A DNA stretch of 64,000 nucleotides from Arabidopsis thaliana (lineage: Eukaryota > Streptophyta > Magnoliopsida > Brassicales > Brassicaceae): the NCBI RefSeq assembly GCF_000001735.4, contig NC_003070.9:13944001-14008000 (forward strand), in the 5' to 3' direction. Positions 1 through 10,703 of this stretch are shown one piece after another. The number at the start of each line of letters is the position of its first letter. Position 1 is the first letter of the stretch. Both the position numbers and the translations under genes were made by a program. The notes under the pieces were generated by a model that saw only the letters and a list, made by a program, of their open reading frames with translations, was not told where the DNA came from and made no database searches.

Positions 1-1667
1 CTTCCTTGCCACGGAGAGTGGCATTAAGCTTACTGAAGCTCCCAAATCACATAGACAATTGTTGAAAACCAATTGACCAATGGAACACGGTAGAGTGAAA
101 GTTCCAGGATCTTCCAGTTTTTCTTGAACACTCCTCTTAACAGTGGTCCTAGACGGATTAGCATCACATTCGTCTTCTGATTCTTGATAAATCTTGATAA
201 ATCTTGATCCTTTCCAGAATTGACTTTCTCACATCTTTGTGAGGATTCGAAATCAGGTTGAGAAGTTCTATTAGAGGCATCACTGCTTCCATCTCATCAA
301 GCTGCTTCTCTGCAAGAGAATTGTATCTTTCTATCCATGCTTTCCTGAATTTCCATGGAAGAGCACGTGAAGGTGATGGTGCCGGCTTGAATCGTTTTAC
401 CATCCTCTCTATGATGGCTGCTTTCTCGTCTAGGTTAGACTGAGTTTGAAATTTCAATCTGAGTAGAAACCTCCCCGTCCTGAACATCACTGTCCTCGGT
501 GATTGATGTGGAGACATGTCGAGTAGGCAGCTCTCGATCATGACAAATGGTGATAGCGTGAGCGGTGGCGTATTCCTTCGTGTTCTGTATGGACTTTCCT
601 GGAAGTCTTGTTACTTTTGGAGCAGAAGTTGTCGCTGTTTGTCCTTCCATGTATCTAACCTTAGAGGTAAGTGCCTCAAGTTTGATATTCAGATCGTTAA
701 AAGTGCAATCAACCTTGTTGTGGATTTCTGCCATCTTTTTGGCGAGATCCATTGCACCTGCAGCTTATCCCTGGAGAATCTGCTGTAACATGTTCTTCAA
801 GTCTGAATCTGGAGTTGTTGAAGCTGGTTGTTGTTGCTGCTGTGTGAACCCAGGTGGTGGAAGTTGCTGCGGATAGTTTCCCTGATACTGCTGATTAGGA
901 ACATAACCCTAACCTTGGTTGTATGGAACAAAGGGCTTGGGTTGATTCTGCTACGTTGAAAGGTAGACTTGGTCCTGCGGGTTTGCAACGTTAGAAGCGG
1001 TATCAAGAAGCATCCTGATCTTGGGAACGACACCTCTGTAGAGGGTGCTGAGAAGTGAAGCTTTGGAGAAACCATGATGAGGACATTGTGTCTGGTAACC
1101 TTTGAATCGCTCTCATGCTTCGCAGAAAGTCTCATTATTTGTCTGTATGAAACCGGAGATATCATTCCTTAGTCTCGCAGTCCTGGAGTTTGAGAAAAAC
1201 TTAGCCAAGAAGGCTTTCTTGCAGTAATTCCAGGAGGTGATAGAGCCTTGAGGAAGCGACTTTTCCCACTGATGGGCTTTGTCTCCAAGAGAGAATGGAA
1301 ACAATCTGAGCTTGAAGCCATGCTCACTAACTCCATTGATCTTTGTTAGGCTGCAGAGCCTATCAAACTCGTCCAGGTGATCGAGTGGATCCTCCATAGG
1401 GAGGCCGTGGAACTTGTTGCTCTGAACCATGGCAATAAGACCGCTCTTGATCTCAAAGTTGTTGTTCTGCACAGGTGGAGGCACGATGCCATTACACTGA
1501 TTGTGGTTGTGTGGTGCATCGCCTGCACCTATGTTGTTTGGTTGCACTTGCTCATCTACAACAGCAGCCATTGTGTCTGTTTCTGTTTGTGTTCTGAGTT
1601 GGTGTGCAATACGGTCGATGTTATCGTTGAACAAGAGATTCTGATTTCCTCGTGACCGTGTTTGCAT
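1..1667 (-). pseudogene. Athila-type Ty3/gypsy gag and start of protease (degenerate)
   Basis: Read on the minus strand, the gag begins with [10 protein letters not shown] at 1667 and holds the plant retrotransposon gag domain (motifs [22 protein letters not shown] and [15 protein letters not shown]) down to about 1113. There the frame breaks. It resumes with a Q/P-rich stretch (about 900-800), an alpha-helical segment (752-435, [19 protein letters not shown]) and a basic helix (541-164). At 1-120 the protease starts, with the catalytic-type motif [12 protein letters not shown] (D-L-G-A instead of D-S/T-G, as is usual in Athila). At least three frame breaks and internal stops show it is dead. 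The element runs off the left edge, so RT and integrase lie outside the window. The gag wording and the adjacent PBS support Athila; the assignment is from family knowledge, not a search. Confidence 0.85.
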
Positions 1668-1752
1668 ACAAAGTTAGTAACTTTCAGAAAAATTGAAAAA
1701 GAACTTGATCTTAAGTATTCTGAAATCTCAAATATAGCAAACAAACACCCAA

Positions 1753-1768
1753 TTGGCAACGGCGCCAA
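1753..1768 (-). other. Primer binding site of the Athila element
   Basis: On the minus strand the sequence TTGGCGCCGTTGCC follows the LTR end after a three-base spacer. TGGCGCCGTTGCC is the usual Athila/Tat-type PBS, complementary to a tRNA 3' end (tRNA-Asp in the literature). It fixes the orientation and the LTR boundary. Confidence 0.8.
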
Positions 1769-1770
1769 AT

Positions 1771-3030
1771 TGATAATAGGTTTTTGCTCAATTAATCCTA
1801 TAGCACTATCATGTCGTTGTAGTATTTTAGTTGCCAGACACTGGGTGTGGTCGAGTAAGTTGGTCGAGTAATTGTAAAAACTAAGAAACAGACAATGAGA
1901 ACGATTAAGCGATAACGATAAAACAGAGAAATAATATAGACGAGAAATTCCTAAGGATGGGGTAATCGAGTAGAGTGGTATCCTAGCCTATTCGAATGGT
2001 TAACAAACGCAATCAAGCTATCCCTAGACAACAGGTTCAGCAGCAGATCAATTCACTTTCGTGATAGAATTCCTCAAGCAAAGCTAGCCCAGACTAGTTC
2101 CCATTAATGGAATCTAACTATGCAGGCAATAAGAACAGACTGATAAAGTCAATAAACGCTCTAAACGGCCAATCCCTTGGGATAGAGACGCATATCTCAG
2201 GAACTAGTGGATCAAGCATTCAATCGAACACCTTCTGGGTGCGGGAATGCTTGGGATCGAATTCCAGTTGATCAGAAAGAAATAAGCAGTAAACGCAACT
2301 AGTCCTAAAGGGATTCAATCAATTCTAAAACTTCACCATTCTACAGAGTACGGATTCCACAACTATTCTAACCCATCCCTAGGAATTCTAAGTCACTACT
2401 CAGACAACATGCTTAAAGACATAAACGCAAATAAATGATAATATTGCATAAGTAAAGAGATAAAGAGTAGAGAAACAAGATGACAGATGAAATCAAATGC
2501 GGAATCTAAATAACTTGGAAAAATCTAGAATTACAGGTTGGAGAAGCAAAAGCGGCGCAGCAGAGTAAAACAGAAAATAAAACTGAAGCAAAAACTCAAT
2601 GTCGACTAGAAGTCTCAGGACAGAACCCTAAGACATCTATTTATACAAAACGAAATAAAATGATCGTAAACGGGCCAATAACCTAATCGCTCGGCCCATA
2701 GAAAATGGGCCGAGATGGGCTTCGTGATCCGATGGAGGTCCAGGCCGCTTCCAAACACTTTGTCTTCTCTTCTTCTCTTCCTTGTGCTCAGCTTGTCTGG
2801 TTGAGTGTGGATTTGAGTAGACTGTGAAGACGTGATCGAGTGTCCGGTCGAGTGATGGTGTTGGTGGTGAGTGATGATACTCGACCACAGGGTCGAGTAA
2901 CGTGGTAGAGTGAACGGTCGAGTGTTGTCAGGTGGTGTTGCGAAGTGATACTCGACCAGGTGGTCGAGTGGTGTCATAGAGTGGCCTGAGCTGAGGTTAC
3001 TCGACCTGGGGGTCGAGTAGATGGGAAGAA
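1771..3030 (-). repeat. Athila 5' LTR, truncated by a gypsy insertion
   Basis: The LTR starts on the plus strand with TGATAATAGG, i.e. it ends ...CCTATTATCA on its own strand, three bases from the PBS. It has no long ORF. Its far part (about 2805-3022) is full of GTCGAGTA / TACTCGAC motifs in both orientations, which make a run of small inverted repeats. At 3031 it is interrupted by the LTR of another element (TSD candidate AAGAA at 3026-3030), and the rest of the LTR is not seen on the other side. ORFs reported here have no recognisable product. Confidence 0.7.
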
Positions 3031-4204
3031 TGTGAAACGTCCCATCCCGGGCTGTCCGCCCGGTGAGGTTGTTCCCATCCGAGGATAACTCAAGTGTCCT
3101 TAGGTCCTATCCGAATTCGCTCTAAGTGTAATTCTCACCGGAAATTCTGAGATTCATAAGTAAAAAAGAGACAAATTCACACAAAGAAACAAGCCAACTT
3201 TATTCATATAAGGTTTCGAACGACATGAGTGTTTGCACTATAGGCTATTACAATCATTCGATCCAATACTTTAACTTAAACACCACCCACTTGCCCGGAC
3301 AACCATCCTTGCCGCTAAGCCATATCCTTCCCACGAACTTGGTCACATTCTGAAATTAACGAATCATGAGTATGATGTGGTTTACACTTAGCGATCATGC
3401 ATATGCTATGATGCTCCCCATGTTTCACCCCCCACACATAACTCAATCGTTAGGACAGAATAATAGAAGGATAGATCGCATCAACCGAATTCCCGAGCCC
3501 TTTAAGACCGTTCGGCCTAAGGTCGGTACGGTTACGCCTCACCTTGGTCGTTCGACCATTCGCTTCCTCGGCCTCCGTCGGCCTAGTGGTGCCGGGAGTG
3601 CCCATGATCTCAATCTCGGCCATCTTGTTCCGTTCGCTCGCACCCTTAGAAAGATCACGTTTCTTTTCTGAGTTTTGGTGAGAGTTTCGGTATATGGACT
3701 TCTGTTACTTCCTTGGCTGAAGGGCGAGTTATTTATAAGGAAGGGGCGAGTAACCGCCCTTGCGAACGGGCGCCTCTAGGTCCTTCCAGATCCTTCAGGG
3801 CGCTTCCTTCCTAACCACACACGTGGCGCGTCCTTATGGCCCGGTAACCGCCGGGTAACCGCTCAAGGTAACTGTCGGGGAAACCGTCCGACAACCGTCC
3901 GAGTAACCGCCTCATCCCCTTCCAGCTAAGTCGAGCTAGTGGAGCTAGCTAGCAGTCTCCCGAGCTGGTCCAGCTTCCCTTTGAGCTGTCCGAGCTACCC
4001 CGAGCTTCCCTTGAGCTGCTCCAGCTTCCCACTTAGCTTTCCGAGCTATTTATTCCCACTTCTTTCCCTCGGGCTCTTGGCCATTCATGTTCACACGATT
4101 TGGCCGCCCTTCTCTGGGCCTTGGGACGAGTTTTCTCGCCCGACTCTCTATAAGTCTCGTCCCAGCCCTTCCCCTCGATTCAAGTTCGGATCGGGGATGT
4201 TACA
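3031..4204 (-). repeat. 3' LTR of a Ty3/gypsy element
   Basis: The boundaries are TGTGAAACGT at 3031 and GATGTTACA at 4204, giving TGT...ACA ends (TGTAACATCC on the element's own strand). A purine tract abuts the right end. A TATA-like box (CTTATAAATAA on the minus strand) lies near 3728-3740, as expected for an LTR promoter. The stretch 3925-4055 is rich in AGCT palindromes (GAGCTAG, CCAGCTT and similar). The matching 5' LTR is absent, because the gag is cut at about 6729. Confidence 0.8.
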
Positions 4205-5811
4205 AGTCTCCCCCACCTGAGAAGGATTCGTCCCCGAATCCGGCCCAAGTCGTTCCTCGACCGTTAGACTTTTGTACCACTTAGGATAGTCGGCGACCAT
4301 TCGATTCTCCGTTTCCCAAGTGAACTCATCTCGGCCGATAATTGACCATAGGACTTTAACCATTCGGATGGGTTTCCTCCTTGTGCCTTACAGATTCTCG
4401 TTAGTAAGTCGGCCTTGTCCGCCGCACTTAATCCTAACGGTTCCGTATTCGCCTCCAAGGTGTTGAGACTCATTGCCCTGATCGTTCCAATCAGTTCCTC
4501 CTTATTCCTTTCCGTGTCTACCTCTGCCCTTCTTCGGCTTAGAGCATCGGCCACGGTGTTAGCCTTTCCTAGATGATAAACAATGTCGAGATCTTAATCT
4601 GCGACTAGTTCCATCCATCTCCTTTGTCGGAGGTTCAACTCCGGCTGCGTGAATATGTACTTACGACTCTTGTGGTCGGTGAATATCTGCACCTTAGAGT
4701 CATAGAGATAGGATCTCCATATTTTAAGTGCGAATATCACCGCCGCCATCTCCAAGTCATGGGTTGGGTAATTGCCCTCGTGCTTCCGCAACTGCCGAGA
4801 GGCATAGGCAATCACCTTTTCCCTTTGCATGAGTACACACCCCAGCCCGGTTATTGAAGCATCTGTGTATACTACATAGGGCTCGTCGGCTTCCGGCAGA
4901 ACCAGAACCGGAGCGCTCGTAAGCATATTCTTCAACTTGGCGAAGCTCTTTTCGCATTCCTTGGACCAAGTGAATTTTGCTTCTTTCCGAGTCAACTTGG
5001 TCATGGCTTGGGCTATCGTAAATAACTCGACTTATACTTGTTTTTCACCGTAACCCGATTGATTCCCCTATAGTCGATACATAGACGGAAACTCCCGTCC
5101 TTCTTTTTGACGAATAACACCGGTGCTCCCCACGGCGAACTGCTCGGTTGTATGAACCCTTTCTCCAATAGGTCGTCCAGTTGTTTCTTTAGCTCGGCCA
5201 TTTCTGGCGGAGCCATCCGATATGGAGCCTTGAACGGATCCGACCGGTCTGGGGGTACCCAAGACAAGGACTGGAACACGTCCGCGAAGTCTTTTGCCAC
5301 CGGTATGTCCTCTAATTCCGAACTCGTTCCACCATCCGTGGTAGTTATTGTGGCCAAGTAGGCCTCGCGTCCGTTCCGGAGCATTCTCTCGGCTTGGACT
5401 GCGGACACTACTAGCTTTCCCGAGGCGGGTCGGATTCCTTGGAATTCCAACTTCCCTCCTTCTCGTTCGAACCGCACCTTTCCTCGGTGACAGTTCAACG
5501 TTGCTTTATACTTGCCCAACCAATCCATACCCAAGATTACTTCATGTTTTTCAAGCGGTATGATGATCAAGTCAACCGGCATTTCTATGCCTTTGATACT
5601 CACCGGTATCCCACAGACTTGTCCCTCAGGGATCATAGCCTGTCCGCCCGCCGCATTCACTACGGTCGGGTCCATTCTTGGTTCCTTCTGGAACTTCCCT
5701 TTTCCGATCATCCGCGGGCTCACGAAACTATGCGTAGCCCCGGAGTCGAATAGGACCATGGTCTCAATACCACCAATTTGTAGGGTCCCTATACATCGCC
5801 TTCAATGCTGA
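4148..5811 (-). pseudogene. Ty3/gypsy pol remnant: protease, RT start, RNase H, integrase tail
   Basis: Domains in minus-strand order are as follows. Protease carries [16 protein letters not shown] and the ILGMDWL flap motif (5759 downward). The start of RT has [29 protein letters not shown] and [10 protein letters not shown]. RNase H has [32 protein letters not shown] and TDHKS (5004-4594), then the MADALSRR motif at 4554. Last comes an integrase C-terminal tail (DEFTWETENRMVADYPKWY, 4330-4264). The RT palm with the YxDD box is missing at about 5045-5010, and the whole integrase catalytic core is missing near 4365. These two internal deletions plus stops make it non-functional. The TWETE..M..YP.W tail is typical of chromovirus-like pol ends, but I would not fix the lineage. 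Confidence 0.85.
4205..4219 (-). other. Polypurine tract of the gypsy element
   Basis: On the minus strand CAGGTGGGGGAGACT sits directly before the LTR start TGTAACATCC. This is the normal position of the plus-strand primer in a retrotransposon. It overlaps the end of the degraded pol reading frame. Confidence 0.75.
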
Positions 5812-5869
5812 GTACCCTACCCCAAACATGCCATGCAATGTTTATATTTGACTAGGATGGCTTAGTGAC

Positions 5870-6729
5870 TTACCGGAGATCGCATTGAAGTTACTGGCCT
5901 CGCTAGTTTTCTTCGTTAGTTCATACACACGGGGCACCACGGCGGCTCTCTTGGCCTGTCCGGATGGCTCACCACCTCCGCGGTTGACTTTCTCACCAAC
6001 TGGCCCTTCCGTCTGTAGTTGCGGGCACTCCCTTATGTAATGCCCTGTCTTACCACAGCGGTAGCACAGCTTTTGGTCATCACGCGTCCCTCTCGTCTAC
6101 CTTTGTCCTGTCTCCGAGCAATGCTGGGTGCCGTGACTCATACAGCCACACCTCTCACATGTCCCCTTTGCTTTCCAGCATTCGCCCAAGTGCCTCTTTC
6201 CCCAATGAGAGCATTCGTCCCGACTTCCCGACGATTTCTTCATATCGTCGAGTTGGTCGAACTTCCTTTTCTTTTCATTCTTCGGATTACCACCCTTCGG
6301 GCGGATCCTTTCCTCCTCATCGAGATTCGCCTCGATCAATGCCGCCCTTTCAACCAGTTCCGAGACCGTGTTGAAGGTACGGATCGAGCAAAGAGTCCTC
6401 AACTCAACCCGAAGGCCTCTGAGGAATCGACGGACTTGCACCGCTTCGTCCTCGAGTTCTCTCCCCACGTAGCGCCTGAGTTTGTTGAACTCCTCCTCGT
6501 ACTCACGGACGGTACGACGACCCTGGACAAGATCCAGGAAGTTACTCTCAAGTCGGTCCCATGCCTCGGACGGAAAGTACATCCTGTTGAACTCGTCCTC
6601 AAAGTCCTTGAAGGTCTCGACACGCTCACCCTTGCGTTTATCAACCGCAAGCCACCAGTTATGCGCATCGCCCTCCAAGAGGTGGATCGCTATGTCCTTC
6701 TTGTAGTCCTCCGGGAAACTTGACGTCAC
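5870..6729 (-). pseudogene. Ty3/gypsy gag with two zinc knuckles (5' truncated)
   Basis: The minus-strand frame opens inside the gag capsid region (EDYKKDIAIHLLEGDAHNWW, then a typical DFEDEFNRMYFP...RLESNFLDL stretch and EYEEEFNKLRRYVG). It has a basic, charged linker and then a CCHC region, CSHWGKRHLGEC...CERCGCMSHGTQHC, in which one expected cysteine is W. An in-frame TAG at about 6093 separates this from a second, well-formed knuckle CYRCGKTGHYIRECP (near 6060-6020). The true N terminus and the 5' LTR are missing: recognisable gag stops at about 6725 next to the Tat-derived DNA. Confidence 0.85.
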
Positions 6730-6923
6730 ATCAACTCACACAACTCTTAAGGTAACTTCTCTCCTCCTTTATTATTTACTGCGCTTTGTTTTGTAGAAGT
6801 AGAAAAATCACGTTTTTGTTTTTTTTGCTATCTCCTTCGTTTCTCTGTTATTCCCTCTTTCTCGATCTGCCTTCATTGCTCTTTTCTTTCATCTCTCTCG
6901 TCCTTCTCCTTCGAAACCCAAAG
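6730..6923. other. Junction and 5' leader before the antisense ORF
   Basis: About 190 bases that belong neither to the gypsy gag nor to the coding part of the next ORF. They are pyrimidine-rich (many TTCTCTC runs), as plant 5' UTRs often are. Neither the 5' LTR of the gypsy element nor the 3' LTR of the Tat element is found here, so a deletion junction must lie at about 6725-6740. Confidence 0.5.
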
Positions 6924-9655
6924 ATGAGCGACTTCGAAGATTCTCAGAACAAGAGCAACCACAGTTACGGCGATGATTCGAGTTCATCCGAGACAAGGTC
7001 GGCGGCGTCACCGCCGCGAGTACAGAGACACGCCATAACCCTAGGCGGAATGGGTCCAATTCATCCGCCGTCAACCAGAGCTGACAAGCCAAAGAAGAAA
7101 AAGGCTGCCAAGCAAGGGGAGGCACGCCGATGACGAACGACGACCTGGTCGACCTCCGGAGGAGATGCCAGGTTCCGGCGGAGGTACATATGATCCTCCC
7201 AAGGCCACCGCTGCATCCTGAGAACGTGCCGGTCGGGTGGTGCTGCGCTTATGCCAATTTCTTCGAGAAATGCGGCCTATTTTTCCCAATTCCGGCGTGA
7301 ATTCTCGAGATGCTCTACTGTCTCGGCCTCGCCTTTTCCGAGATGTGTCCGAACTTCGTCCGCCATGTGTTGGCGTTATTCACCCGGGCTCGGGAAGTAA
7401 ACAGAGAATTCAGCTGTCATGACCTGCTTCAGCTCTGCCAGGTCAAGACCAATGCTAGGAGTGACCAAGGCACGTACTACATCAGTGCACGTCCCGGATC
7501 TCTGGTCCTCGGCGGTTTGAAAGCCTGTCGAGACACCAATTGCCGATCCAAGTATTTCTTTTTCAGAGTAGATCGTCATTCAGGTGGCAATTTTGATCCC
7601 GCGAGGATAATAAGGACCTGGTCTACCAACCTGGGTCAGATGGAGACCTGAGCGTCTTGATTTTTTTTTGTTGTTTGGGTCGAATCCTTGACTGCTTTTG
7701 CTAATCGTTAGTACTGAAACTAATTGCTTCTTTTTGATGATTTGCAGCAAGGACCAAGGAAGTTACTCTGTCGGAGATGAAACTTGAGCTGTTAACCCTT
7801 CTCCGACGTGGTCAGACTGATTGGTCCACTTTCAGCAGAAATCCCATCGTAGCTGCTCTTGCCGTAGCTCCAGCAGTTCCCGTAGCTCCAGCAGTTCCCG
7901 CAATCGTTCCTCCAGCAGCACCGCTAGATCCGATCAAAGAGGTCCCGCGGATTGAACCAGTTCTCGAGGCTGATCTGCCTATAGGTACGAGTTCCGTTAT
8001 ATTTTCTTTGGTTTTTAAAAATGTACGAGTTATCAAGACAGCTGCGCAATTTGAATTGCTAACTAACAAATGTCGTGCTCTATTTATTCAGTTCCTCCTG
8101 ATTCCAGCTCCACTTTGGAACTCCCGCTCATCAGAAGAATGAGGCGCCCAAGCCTTCGTATTCAACGAGCCAACGCCGGGGCTCCTGCTCGTGCTGGTGA
8201 TCTGTCGGCCGCGGTGACCGCGGCTTGAAACACTCTACCTGTTTCCAGCGCATCTGCCTCAGCATCTCATCCCTCGCTTCCTGAGGTCAACGTCGGGACC
8301 TCAGCTACAGCATGTCAACCGGATAACAATCAGGTCGCTCAGGTATCTGGACTATCTGCAGTTCTTCGTTCTGATGGAACCTGCGGCTGCTACTCCGGAG
8401 GCAGCTGCGTCTGCGGATAGGTGATCCTCGGGCAGGTCGCATGGCGGAGGACGAGGCTCCAGAGGTGGGGGCCAGTCTTTAAACTGGTCTCAGGAAGTGA
8501 GGCAGACGTCCAACTCCGGTGGAGGATCCGCGGGAAGCAGGCCTTTCCACTGGTCTTACACTCACGACCGTGATCACACGATCGTTGAGGAAGAGGCTGG
8601 GTTAGCGAACCTGCTTCGCCACATCAAAGGGAGGAACTGCCAGATTCCTGGAGTGAAGAACATGGCCGAGGCGGCGGCCTATGCTGACATGATGACGAAG
8701 GAGGGCCAGGTAATTATCGATAACTGTCTCCTTCTAATTTATATCTTTATGCTAGTTGTGACTTTCTGTTTTGCTTTCGGTAGGCGATAGCTGCCACAAA
8801 CAAGCTGGATGCTCTCTATGAGCAGCGTCTGAGCTAGGTCCCCTCGGTGAATGAGCTTGAAGAAGGAAAGGCCCTCATCCGGGAGCTGACGTCGAGTGTG
8901 AAGGCTGGTCAAGATCGCGAAGTCTCGTTCCAGGTATACCTCGGTTTTGACTTGTTTATAAATAATTCGTCGATGATTTGATGATTCTAACCTGATTGTT
9001 ATTTCAGGCGGAGATCGAGAGGCTGAAAATGGAGCTGTCCACTTCAAAAGACCTCGAGAAAGGTTTTGCTGAGAAGATCGGGTTCATGGAGATGGAGATC
9101 TGGGGGTTACAAGCTGACAAGCAGACGTCGAGGAGCCTAATCCATTGCTTGGAGCAGAAGAGGGAAGAGCTCTCCAAAAAGGTGGTGGACCTGACTTCGA
9201 TTGCACAAGGGGCGAAGAGGGCGGTTCACGATGCTAAGGTTGAGCTGGCTGCTGCGTATTCGAAGCTACTGGCTGGGATCAAGGAGAAGTGGGTCGCCAA
9301 AAAGGAGTACACGGTACTGGAGGGGCAAGCGGCTGAGGTGGAATCGAACCTGGCTTTGATCGACCAGATCACCAAGGCTGCTATCGATCTGACTGTGGAG
9401 AAACCTCGGCTGCGAGCAGAGCTGGATGACTTAGAGGCGTAGTGCAAGTCAAAGGAGGTATCAGACTTTACTCTAAGCAAGTTGGATCTCCCGCAGGTTT
9501 TAAAGATTTCGGTGGTACGTCCGATGGACGTCGACGAACAAGGGACGCCAATTGGCTTGGATGAGTTCGGGAGCAACAAAGACGTGTTTCCGAGAGGTCT
9601 CGCGGATGGTTCTGGTGTTGTCTTCGCTACGCCAGCCGGAGAATCGAGGGAGTGA
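6924..9655 (+). pseudogene. Antisense extra ORF of a Tat-type element (Transposase_28-like, intron-bearing)
   Basis: The ATG at 6924 starts an acidic, serine-rich N terminus (MSDFEDSQNKSNHSYGDD). A region follows that resembles the plant putative gypsy-type transposon domain (Transposase_28): LRRRCQVPAEVHMILPRP, NVPVGWCCAYANFFEKCGLFFPIP, CLGLAFSEMCPNFVRHVLALF. Intron-like gaps with good sites follow: acceptor TTTGCAG at 7747; donor 7985 with acceptor 8091; 8710 with 8783; 8934 with 9007. After 9008 comes a long coiled coil (ERLKMELSTSKDLEKGF...LRAELDDLEA), and the frame continues past one TAG to TGA at 9653-9655. Stops or frameshifts near 7133, 7300, 8226 and 9440 mark it as decayed. It is on the opposite strand to the surrounding gag-pol, as known for Tat-lineage extra ORFs. 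Molecular function is unknown. Confidence 0.7.
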
Positions 9656-9704
9656 TCACTTTCGCTCCTTGTTTGTTTTAGGATTTCGTGTTTTGTTTCA
9701 GACT

Positions 9705-9820
9705 TAATGCCTGGGAAGGCTTTTATCCTTTCGTTTATTGCCTTTTGAACTTGGTGCCTGGAAGGCTTTTATCCTTTGTTCGTTTAAGTACTCGAATGCC
9801 TGGGAAGGCTTTTATCTTTT
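9705..9820 (+). repeat. Three imperfect tandem copies of a ~44-bp unit
   Basis: The core TGCCTGGGAAGGCTTTTATC occurs at about 9708, 9752 (one base shorter) and 9797, each followed by a T-rich spacer. The core contains the small palindrome GCCTGGGAAGGC. It lies in the non-coding part of the Tat element just after the antisense ORF, where Tat/Ogre elements often carry short tandem repeats. Confidence 0.75.
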
Positions 9821-10703
9821 TTAGCTAGTATTTTTTGTCTTTCGTTCGAGTGTTGACACTTCGTTGGTTTTGGTGCGAGACCACCTCGCTTTGTCCATGT
9901 TCCGGATAATAATCGAACTTGTTTCGCGTCCAAATTATTTCGGATGTGATATGGTATGTTCTTCGAAGGTTAAAACTTCGAATGAGTTTGAGTTGTTTTG
10001 TCTTGGGAACCGATTGAAGTGAGGTCACACAAGGGACCTGCCAGATTTTGGGAGCTGGGCTTGTGGTATCGCCAGGTCGCGAATGAAACCTTTGTTTCTT
10101 CCTTGTTTACTATGTTATGTGTTGATAGCGAAAGAGTTAGATTTGGTTGTAGTAGGTGAGCTCCGATGAAGCCGAAGTGATGTGTTCTTATAAGTTTAGT
10201 TCACTATTGACTTTTTGGAAGCGAGATCACAAAATGGATCCTCCAACGTTCAGGCGTTGGGCTTTGGGTATCGTAAGATTACGAATGAGTTTAAATCATA
10301 CTGTAAATGATTGTCTTTGCGAAATATGATAATAAGTATCAAAATTTTCTTTTATTCTTATCTCCAAATTGTTAAGTACAAAAGGAGGTAAAGCAAGCGA
10401 CGATCTGGCGTTTGGTCATTGAGCAGGGACCTGCTCGATACCGAAGAAAGGTTAAACTGTCAGGTGAGCAGCTGATCTTCGTTGATGGGGGATGCGATAT
10501 CTATTTCCCTTATTGAAGTTTCGCCTTTCAGATGGAAGGGTTGAGGTGGTAATTGCGTTTGCGGAGGTGACTGCCTGCATACCTGGTTAAGGGATTAAGC
10601 CCTTTTGTGATTTGATTGAATTGGTGGTTCTGCTCTTGGGGGAGCTGCCTACGTATCCTGCCAAGGGATCAAGCTTTATCGTAGTTTGATTGTTTTTGAG
10701 TAC
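9821..10703. other. Non-coding internal region of the Tat element
   Basis: I see no credible gene. The stretch contains several loosely repeated phrases, such as a near-match between 'gagaccacctcg' and 'gaggtcacacaagggacctgccag' near 9880-10040, and 'gcgagatcacaaaatggatcctcc' near 10223. It separates the 3' ends of two convergent coding blocks (antisense ORF and integrase). Confidence 0.5.

Noticed and set aside
5811-5875. Splice intron between gag and protease in the gypsy element
   Set aside because: GTAAGT- and CTCAG-like ends are present on the minus strand, but joining them leaves a stop and the family is not known to need splicing here.
6019-6723. Plus-strand 234-residue ORF
   Set aside because: It is the shadow of the gypsy gag on the minus strand, which has clear capsid and zinc-knuckle motifs; the plus-strand protein has no recognisable pattern.
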